A stretch of 64,000 bases of DNA from Lucifuga dentata (lineage: Eukaryota; Chordata; Actinopteri; Ophidiiformes; Bythitidae), in NCBI GenBank assembly GCA_014773175.1, contig VXCM01000342.1, positions 62,001 to 126,000 on the forward strand, in the 5' to 3' direction. Position 1 is the first letter of the stretch. Every line of letters begins with the position of its first letter. Shown here one piece after another: positions 55,566-64,000 of this stretch. The position numbers and the translations under genes were made by a program. The notes beneath the pieces were generated by a model, which searched no databases, was not told the DNA's origin, and saw only the letters and a program-made list of their open reading frames with translations.

Positions 55566-56153
55566 TTAAAGGTCCATACCGGTCATTTTGCATGTTTGAG
55601 CCTAATATATTCAATTTTCATACACATAATGTTACTGACAATCATTTCCCAAAGCATATTATTGGAACGGTGAATTAAAAAATGTTTTTCCTATCTTCCT
55701 GATCGCCATTGGTTTCAGTTCATTCTGGTACGCTATTAAAATCAACTCGTTGATGAAACGTTCTTGGGATAGGTAATCCATCATCATGAACAATACGTGC
55801 ATTCAGGTTTTTTTCAAATCTAAGTAATTTTAGCATTTAAGCGCAATAAAAAGTGTGGAGTGACTGTATGTGTCCATCGGGGAATATAGTCCCAAAAGAA
55901 GACCCACATTTATCGAAAAATTTAAACAACCATGACTTCATAAGGCTGCGTTACTATTAGCACGCAAAACATTGATTTTTAAGGTGGGTGTATCACTTGA
56001 ATATTTGATTTTGAAAGATTAAGAGATCCTGTAAAATATCAGTAAAACTGAAATATGGGTTTATCCTTTGGGAAATGATTGTCAGTAACTTTATGTGTAT
56101 GAAAATTGAATATATTCGGCTCAAACATGCAAAATGGCGGGTATGGTCCTTTT
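55566..56153 (+). mobile_element. Copy 3 of the TTAAAGG-end TIR family, both ends present
   Basis: The left arm (55566 to about 55655) and the right arm (about 56065-56153) are inverted copies of each other over roughly 90 bp. Shared blocks include GCATGTTTGAGCC, ATATATTCAATTTTCATACA and TGACAATCATTTCCCAAAG. This makes a 590-bp element with long terminal inverted repeats and a non-coding core. It is related to the minus-strand copy at 21670-22105. I do not know the family name. Confidence 0.7.
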
Positions 56154-56365
56154 AAGCTTTCAGTCAGAATGTAAATGTGGTTCAAAGCCAAACAGCAGTG
56201 ATATTACCCTCATGATTTTTCTGCTGTAGCTCAAATCTAATTTTAACTTTTAAAATTTCACGGCACTGAAGAAGTAAAATGATATTACAAGTTGAATGGC
56301 ACCAACCAAAACCTGCCAAATGCATGCAATTTGATTTTCCACTGGAGTGGACTCACACCAATTCC

Positions 56366-56498
56366 AACTCCTCGTTGTCCATTGTCCATATTGCCTGCTG
56401 CTTTTATTGAAAAAAAAAAAATCACCACAGTNAACTCCTCGTTGTCCATTGTCCATATTGCCTGCTGCTTTTATTGAAAAAAAAAAAATCACCACAGT
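56366..56498. repeat. Exact 66-bp duplication around N 56432 (assembly artefact)
   Basis: 56366-56431 equals 56433-56498, including a 12-A run of the same length in both copies. Confidence 0.85.
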
Positions 56499-58251
56499 AA
56501 AATGAGCACAGTAAAAGATTTAAAACAAATTAACTTAACCAAGAAACTGACATTAAGAGCAACTTGTAACCGAACAGTAGTTACTGCATGTTTTCTGTGC
56601 TAGAGAGTTGAATGAACACACGTCATGGACACATACAGTAGTCAAAGAAATATACACACACACAAACACAAACAATGCACACACTTCTGACTACAGTAAG
56701 TAAACAGACTTAATGGGGGAATGGGGACCTGAACTAAAGAGAGGTTGAGCTGAGGAAGTGTTTTGCGGTCCAGTAGGAGAACTGTTGGCCTGTGCTCATC
56801 CCTATAGCTCACCATGCTCTGTTAACCCACTGTGGAAATACATTCCTCTGTCTCCTGCATCATTATAGAAGAACTGGGAAACTTTATAGGCCACTGGGGC
56901 ACAATGTTACAGCTCCGAGGTGACTGTGCTGGAAGAGAGTGTTAACTTGGGCCGTAAAATAGAGATGATTTTGGTGGGTACAAGTGTTACTAAACATTAG
57001 CTGGGACTAGAGGAGATACTTCATGTGATGCTAAATCAAAGACAGAAAGTTTGCAGTATATGGTAGCTTAGGGAAATTTAACAAAGTTAGTAAAGGCACT
57101 TCACAACCAAAAGAGGGAGTGTATACAACTGTAAACACAGTGTAAGAATCATAACACAATATGTATGCATATTGTACTTTTTTTTTTTTTTATACAAAAC
57201 CGCAGGGATGTGGAGCTCAGAGACTACAAAAATATGCATGTGGAAAAATGTAAACAACTGCACAAGGTGGTATTTTAGCTGAAAACATAATCAATGGGAA
57301 TCTTTTCTCTGCCTATGAATATGAAGCATTACTGATCTGTATTTTTTTCTTTTTTTTTTTTTTTTTTTTNTTTTTTTTTTTTTTTTTGTCATAAACACAA
57401 CATAGCAGTTGCTAATTTCAGAATTCAAGTGGCAAGAGAAGTGAGAATGGCAAATCTTGAGGAGGGAAAGTGTTAAAGAGCGCCATGCAGAGCAGTAATA
57501 GCTTAAAGCAGGCTTTCAGGGATCTTGGGATGAGACTGCAGGTCACAGACGGGCCACGCACACAGATTACTATGCAGCCCTGTAGTGAAGCAGTGGCAGC
57601 CTGTAGCAAACACAGCTCTTTTTCCACATGGCTGCTCAGCCTGTCAGGGAAGCTGGGAAGGTTTGCTGTGCTTTACTTTCATTTACAATGGCCTGCTCTG
57701 ACACACAGCTATCCTAGTCATGCCGTTCACTTGACCAGAGTTTCCCATATCAGATGCACTTGCCCCCTGGGGTCTGTCATAGGTGGAATAGTCTAATTTC
57801 ACCTTTTGCCACTTGCTGAAGGTTAGCACAGTGAGAAAATGCATACCTATAACTACACTTATGTAATCTCGTCATCCTTTATTCACTTACATTTTTGTGT
57901 AATTTACCTTTTCTGACTTTTCTTCCTTTTTTTGCATTTTTGGCTTTAATCGTCCACCTGGTCTGTGCATCTTGCTCCAACTTTTTACTTGTTTCTTCCT
58001 CATTCTTACACTCATTCATTCCATCATCCATTCATTGCTTCCCGCTTCCCTTCCATGTTACATGATGAGAACTACTGAGAGCAGCCATAGCTAAGTCATT
58101 TTCTTCCTTCCTTAATATCACCATAACCCTACATAACACTGCAGCTTGACAGAAAGACAGCAGGAAATCCTCCTTGAGCCCTCAGACTTCCACCCTCCCT
58201 CAAACCAGCTCAGAGGCCTTTATTACACAGGAGGAGTGGGCTCAGAAGGGA

Positions 58252-58307
58252 GGGGGAGGAGGAGGAAGAGGAAGAGGAGGAGGAGGAGGAGGAGGAGGAG
58301 GAGGAGA
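58252..58307 (+). repeat. GGA trinucleotide repeat
   Basis: Mostly GGA units with two GAAGA interruptions. An Arg-rich frame over it is a repeat translation. Confidence 0.9.
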
Positions 58308-60649
58308 ATGAATGAAGAGGTGGGGGAGACATTTCTTTGACCTGGGTTGGTTTTATCAGTTTTAAGAACCTCTGCTAACTGCACTAATCAATCCACGTTG
58401 GAGCAGAATGGCATCTGGGTACAGATTTTAGTTGTTTTTTTTTTTTTTNTTTTTTTTTTTTGTGTGTGTGTGTCTGATGCAGTTTGGTAATTTATTAAAT
58501 CACTGCAAATGTGGCTACAATGTGAAGTGAGGAGAGGAGTAGCAGGTGGTGTGTCAGCAGTGATCAAGCATCCTGTTTTGTTTTGCTCTTTGTCTAATAT
58601 CATGGAACCATCTCCTACATCGGAAAATGCTCTTTTTTTTAGGACGAGCAAGAGGGAAACCAACTGTGTTATTTCATCCTAAATTAATTCAATTTGAACT
58701 GCCTTATTTTTGCTGGTGGCGATTCTGCACTGGCTGCACGGGCACATCAGTCTCAGAACGTTGCATTTAAATGGAAGGACAAGGGGGTGTTTTATTGCGC
58801 AGGGTTGACACCATCCCTACTGCTAGTGTGTTTCTCCTCATTCTGCCCTTCTTACAACTGCAACACAGCTAAATATTGACACACATCCCAAACAAATGCC
58901 ACAAACTGTTCACCATGCTCAACACACAATCAATAATGTCAATCCCTATCATCAGAATTTCCTTTTTTTTTTTAAATTAGAACATTCAGTTATATAACTT
59001 TGGTAGCATTAATTCTCTTGTTCTATTTGTCTCTCTAGATATATATCTGAACTGTTCCAAACAAAAAAAAAAAAAAAAAGGNAAAAAAAAAAAAAAAAAA
59101 GGTGGATGTAAATTTAGGATAAAAACATGCACCATTATCACCTTCATAAAACTGGCCCTTCAAAAAACTGACAGTAGGAGTGTCAGGTTCTGTTGCAAGA
59201 CTTGCGGATTCTTTAAGTACCATCTTGACTTACAGCATGTTTTTTAATAATTATCTGTGATTCACACACAGATGCCTGTAGGGAATGTGTTGATGTCAAG
59301 GGTTTAAAGTGATAATTGGATGATATTTATTGTGTGTTGTCTCATCTCTCTCAGTGAGTAACTACTGTGTTGACATGTCATATCTTTGCATGTTTTTACT
59401 GTAACAGAAGAAAAGATCCAGGCATCCAATTGATAATGTCTGAAAACTGTGTTTGGTCTGAATGCAGGCCAGTGGAGAGTATGGACTTCCATCTGATCAA
59501 GTGTTTTATCACAATAAAATGTGCTCATACTAATTGACTCAATATGAGCACTGTTAAAAGTGGCGTCAATATATTTTTGATGCCATATGAGCAGTTAGAC
59601 AATGTCCCGTATTAACTATCAGCTGTAAAAATACAGTACTATTAAATTCTAACTGCTTGGGCTGGCATCAGATCTCACTTAGAGAATTGCCATTCTGGGT
59701 CAAATGAGATGCAAAATTATTACTAACTTATTTTTAAGTTTTAACATAGATTCAGACTCCACAGCCTGCATGGTCAAGGCTGGAGCAGATTCTGGCAGAG
59801 GACTCTGCAGAAGGGAGTCTGAGCCCTAGTGGGGAGCCTTGAGTCATCTGGTGGAAGGAGGAGCTGGAGTGTTGTGTGGGTCCCCATGAGATGAACAACA
59901 CAGAGAATGATGAAAAAGGAAAGTTTATGAATGGGAAGAGATGTAATAATAATGAGCCAGAAACTCAGCAGTAAATAGATGGATGAGATGACATGGAGAT
60001 AAAGCAGGGGAAGAAAGAAGAAGCTGGGCTGGTGTTTATGTAGCCTTGGCTCTGTTCTAATTGTTGAACTTCATTAAGCTTGCAATACATTTTGAGTAAC
60101 AGCCAAAAACTGTCAGCTCCCCAAATTTGGCAAGAAACGCTTGGTTAATTTCTTTTTCTTGATAAGTTTTTCTTCTTGTGATCAAATGTTGCCAATTTTG
60201 TGACTTTACATAAAAATTTTATGAAGAAAAGTTCTTGAATAGCTGTTAAACACACGCTTAAGAAGTTTGGCTCAGTTTGTTAGAATAAAAAAATCTCTTG
60301 TAGATAAGCAGGCTTATATCAGTTATGGAATTCTTACTGGTATCAGAGAATTTGTAATGGTACTCAGTCCTAATACTTATCATTCTTATCTTATCACCCA
60401 ATAATAACCCGATTAGAGGACAAATTGATTTTGTCCTGTCCTACAGTACATAAATTATACAGCACCAAAACATATTAGCATCAAAAAGTGTTTTGAAAGC
60501 AGACAGCCCAACTAATCTGCTCAGGAGAAAGTGCAAATCAATCAGCAAATCATATTTTACTCAGATGATGTGATATATTAGATATGGTCAGGCATTCTGA
60601 ATCTGGAAGTTTGGAAATGTAACAAAACTATCAGTAGTTATTAAAGGAA

Positions 60650-60838
60650 ATTTTTATTATATCCATCATAAAGAAATATTTCATTTACAACAGTAAAGCT
60701 CTAGATAAAGCATACATAATTTTTTTCCCCTTTTCTTCTCTTTGCTTTAAACTGTCATTATTTGCTTATATAATTATAGATTAGGTGAGATGATTCCCTT
60801 AGCAATCATCTCACCTAATCTAAACAAGTGCTTTGTTT
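60650..60838 (+). repeat. Imperfect tandem duplication, unit 1
   Basis: Unit 1 runs from TTTTTATTATATCCATCATA to CACCTAATCTAAACAAGTGC. It shares CAGTAAAGCT, GCATACATAA, CCCTTTTCTTCTCTTTGC and ACTGTCATTATTTGCTTATA with unit 2. Unit 1 alone has an 18-bp inverted repeat (60778-60795 with 60804-60821, spacer CCCTTAGC). Confidence 0.8.
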
Positions 60839-60842
60839 GAAA

Positions 60843-61018
60843 ACATTTTATTGTATCAATCATAAAAAAAATTCATTTACACCAGTAAAGCTGATGATGC
60901 ATACATAAACATTTTCCCTTTTCTTCTCTTTGCCATAAACTGTCATTATTTGCTTATATCATTACATAATTTTCCCTCAGCAATCATCTCACCTAATCTA
61001 AACAAATGCTTTGAGTGG
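60843..61018 (+). repeat. Imperfect tandem duplication, unit 2
   Basis: This is the direct neighbour of unit 1, with the same order of blocks and a few substitutions. It lacks the left arm of the palindrome. It ends at GCTTTGAGTGG, just before an A-rich tract with a gap N (61056). Confidence 0.8.
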
Positions 61019-61733
61019 AAAATCCTCAAAAAAACAAAAAAAAAAAAAAAAAAAANAAAAAAAAAAAAAAAAAAAAATCAACAGGGTTTACTATTTGCAT
61101 ATGCATAAAGTAAATAAAGTAATGCATAAAGTATTCCAGTACCATGGTTTGTTCAGGAAGCCAGCTAAGACCAAACTGGGAAGTCATCAGTCCTTATCCA
61201 GCAAAACCAACAAATCATCTTCTTACAAGAAACCACAACAACTGCTCATAACGTGGAGTGTGATGGAGAAAGCAGCAGTAACTTAAAGTGAGGAGTGAGC
61301 TAGTTCATGTAATCATTATTTTTCCAACAACTATCTTATGCCTCTGCTGGATTCCTCAGCACGGATGTGATCAGCAGAGAGATAAATGGTCATCTCAGTA
61401 GGCATCTCCACACATGCGAACAGATGAATCTCATGCATACACATACACGCGCACAAACAGAAATACACAGTTTGATGATAATCCCGAATGCATATGAAAA
61501 GGCACGCGAGCAGTAGTATGGAAAATAGGTATGAGGGGAGAAAGGGAGAGTGGGAGGAATGGAAAAACAGAGAGGAGGGAGGAAAGTGGAGGCAGTGATG
61601 AAGTGAGAGGGAGAGGAAGGAGCTAAGCTTTATTTAATCTCAGCAGAAGTGTCGATGGAGCAGAAAGTTCAGCAAGCTGGATCGGTGGTTAAGCCTTGAG
61701 TTTTACTTTCACCGTTCAGCTCATCTCTCACAG

Positions 61734-61785
<52 letters not shown>

Positions 61786-62269
61786 TTGAACAACTTTGCT
61801 GAAGACATTAAACACAGAGCAAAGAAGAAAGAACAGGGCACTGCTGAAAGAAATGTATTTAATCAAGGCAGAACAAAGGAGTTGTGTAATTTTCTCCTGG
61901 GGGCAGAGAGAACAGTATCTCCATCTGAATAGCAGACTTTTAAAAAAAAAAAAAATAACACCACAATGGCATTTAACAGTGTTCTTGCTGTTTTATTGCA
62001 TAATAGAGACTTTGTCTATTACTTGACAGTTTTTAAACACTCTGAAAATTTATCAAAGTCATGCTGATTCTGCTCAACACTCACCTGAGACCCGTTTTAA
62101 AGGAGCAACAAAGAGGTTTGTGAATATTCCAAATATAGCCGGTGGCAATGTTACAGCTAAACATGTTTTTTATCTGTATCACTTTAAAATTCCAAATACA
62201 AATTGGGAAATAATGTCATCACACACGGGCACTGCATGAAACGCAAAACTCAAATGCATAGCTAAAGCG
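61019..62269. other. Intergenic: no gene seen
   Basis: Holds an A-rich tract with N 61056 and the TG microsatellite at 61738. No supportable coding or RNA gene. Confidence 0.6.
61738..61782 (+). repeat. TG microsatellite
   Basis: About 22 TG units ending GCG. Confidence 0.9.
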
Positions 62270-62878
62270 CAGATTACACGACTTCAGAAATCCCAAACAG
62301 TTGATTAACTGCTTCAATTACAACGATCTTTTCTGTAATCTTGATGATGTGTAGTGCACACACTACACAACTGAGCACAAATTACAAAATCTCATACCTG
62401 GGAGGGGATGGTCGACACCTAAAATTGATATTTGCAAAACCTCATGCCGCAAGTGAAAACACACAAGCAGGCACTGTACTTTGGCCAATATGAACCCAAA
62501 CGAAGAAGCTGCTCACTGATTAATGAGTGTGTGCACTATTTTCTGCAGAAAAACAGAAGAAAAAGAAGCAGAAAGCTATGATGTTGCTGTTTTTATAGTA
62601 CTCCTCTCTCGCTCTCACTGGCTATCGCTCATTGCTCAAGGGACTTCTCATACATCTGCTCAAACTAGAAGAGCATCTCAGATTTTGTGCGGATTATTTC
62701 AAAAAAGCTTGAAAATGTTGGGGCAGCTGAGACGGTTCCAAGGCATCTCTGAACTGCTCGGACTTTACAAATGTCCTGAGGGGAACGAGCAGTGATTTGT
62801 CTCTGACTGAGAGATTTTATCCCAAATTAGAAAAATTTGTCTAAGACTGGATAATCAGAACGAAAATCATGTAATCCA
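62270..62878. mobile_element. Degenerate TIR element, about 610 bp (tentative)
   Basis: The left end GCAGATTACACGACTTCAG and the reverse complement of the right end TTGGATTACATGATTTTCG are similar inverted ends. The interior has a 90-codon open frame (62523-62795) with no recognisable domain. The style resembles fish non-autonomous transposons with 'GATTACACGAC' ends, but identity is not certain and no target duplication was found. Confidence 0.4.
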
Positions 62879-64000
62879 AGTTTGATATTAAAAGAAAAGA
62901 ATGTTGAATGTCCCTCTACTCTGGAATACAAACTGGGTCTGCTAATCCACATTGTGAAGCACAACCATTTCTATGATGTGATGGTGGTTGCCCAGCTACA
63001 AATCCCCTGTGTTCTGAAAAAAAAAAAAAAAAAAAAAAACTGACTGCACTGTATCACTTTTGCCATTTTTCAAAATTAATACAGGGATGTAGTCGATCAG
63101 ACGGTAAGGATACCCTGGAATATTTGGTTCAGTGGATTCACAGGATCCACAGGATTACCTGGGTTGTACTTTCCATGGATTAAATTAATGGAATCTCGCA
63201 CAGACAGATACTATATCATCAGCCCTATCAGGTATCAGCTAATAGGTTGTTGTCGTTGAAATGTATTGGAATGAACATAAACAAGGTTGTGTTCTACCTG
63301 CTGAAGTCATTTATTTAATTTCATTTTCAGTATGTATATGCATGATGTAAAGAACCCAGCCACAGAGGATGCACAAACCAGTGCATCCTAACTGCCGGTC
63401 TCAAGCCCAGATAAATGGGGAGGGTTGCATCAGGAAGGGCATCTGGCATAAAACCTATGCCAAGGCAAATATGCAGATCACAAATCAGATTTCCATACCG
63501 GATCGGTCGAGGCCCGGGGCTACCAACAACCGCCACTGGAAGTGCTGGCCAAGGGTGCCAGTGGAAACTATGCTACTGGATGGAAACAGATGATCCATGG
63601 GAGCAGCCAAAAGAAGAAGATGATATGCATGATGTAAAGGTAAAAAAAAAAAAAAAAAAANAAAAAAAAAAAAAAAAAAGAATCAAATTATACAGTATAT
63701 TAACTATTACTTGTCTACAGTACTTATTATGTTACTCAACAAAGAGGGATTATGGGATTATTGTGAGGAGTTAATGCTCCATCATTTACAACTGCTGTTT
63801 AAAAATAATCAGAATTTCTTAAGTTTGATTCGTCCGTTTCATATAATGATTTAACTACTCATGTGCTTGAAGTTCCTGTTTTCTGTTCCATTTTGAAATG
63901 GTTTAAGTTTGTTCACCTGTTCGCCTAAACTCCTTCCACCTATTGAGTCTCACATTTTACCTGTAAGGCTTTAGTGCTTACTATCATCTCATAGCCACCA
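62879..64000. other. Intergenic: no gene seen apart from the RTE-like retroposon
   Basis: Poly-A run at 63019-63040, the retroposon at 63353-63622 and a poly-A gap at 63661. The final 300 bp are plain AT-rich sequence. Confidence 0.6.
63353..63622 (+). mobile_element. Short RTE-like retroposon (SINE-like) with perfect target-site duplication
   Basis: This 270-bp insertion is bounded by the identical 17-mer ATATGCATGATGTAAAG at 63336-63352 and 63623-63639. The interior has GGGGAGGGTTGCATCAGGAA, GGGCATCTGGCATAAAACCT, ATTTCCATACCGGATCGGTC and a 3' end GGGAGCAGCCAAAAGAAGAA. These are the 5' and 3' segments known from fish RTE-type LINEs (BovB/Expander-like), joined without the coding region. It is therefore either an internally deleted RTE or a SINE that uses RTE machinery. 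The perfect duplication implies a fairly young insertion. Confidence 0.75.

Larger units (their letters stand above)
56154..60649. other. Intergenic: no gene seen apart from the listed repeats
   Basis: Contains the duplicated segment at 56432, poly-T/poly-A gaps at 57370, 58449 and 59082, and the GGA repeat. A 108-codon frame at 57470-57796 lacks splice sites or a known domain. Confidence 0.6.

Noticed and set aside
58146..58340. Arg-rich basic frame near 58250
   Set aside because: It is the translation of the GGA trinucleotide repeat.

Overview
The window looks like vertebrate, most likely teleost (ray-finned fish), nuclear DNA. It has split genes with GT-AG introns, very dense CA/TG, CT/AG and homopolymer tracts, and relics of fish-type LINE, RTE, hAT and other inverted-terminal-repeat elements. 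There are no operons, prokaryotic genes, CRISPR arrays or rRNA/tRNA genes that I can see. Assignment to teleosts is an inference from gene and repeat type, not from a search.

Only one gene can be supported. It is on the plus strand in the first 15 kb: the 3' part of a TAFA (FAM19A) family gene, best matching TAFA3. Three coding exons are visible (6473-6622, 10326-10450, 14147-14158). They join in frame to 94 complete codons that carry the ten-cysteine, CC-motif chemokine-like domain and the family's C-terminal KTTKVTR. A 3' UTR follows, with a canonical AATAAA at 15042-15047. The signal-peptide exon(s) and promoter are not seen and probably lie upstream of base 1. Both complete introns are about 3.7 kb, and exon 10326-10450 sits between two long CT microsatellites.

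From about 15.07 kb to 64 kb I find no supportable gene: 49 kb of intergenic or undetected-intron DNA. It holds (i) a TIR element at 19.2-19.9 kb, (ii) three copies of a family with ends like TTAAAGGNCCATACCGG (21.7-22.1, 53.9 and 55.6-56.2 kb), (iii) two inverted hAT-like relics (26.7-27.1 and 37.1-37.4 kb), (iv) two LINE 3' tails (27.1 and 42.2 kb), (v) a short TA-flanked MITE with a poly-C core (47.0-47.35 kb), (vi) a pair of related non-coding blocks 6.3 kb apart (33.5 and 39.8 kb), (vii) an imperfect tandem duplication with a palindrome in one copy (60.65-61.02 kb), and (viii) a short RTE-like retroposon with a perfect 17-bp target-site duplication (63.35-63.62 kb).

The sequence contains 26 single-N gaps. 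All lie in low-complexity tracts or between two exact 62-66 bp copies of the same sequence, so they look like unmerged contig overlaps. The local duplications at those Ns should not be read as biology. I did not find a convincing new biological system. The most interesting items are the paired non-coding blocks, the CT-flanked TAFA exon, the TIR family and the long perfect hairpin at 31.9 kb.
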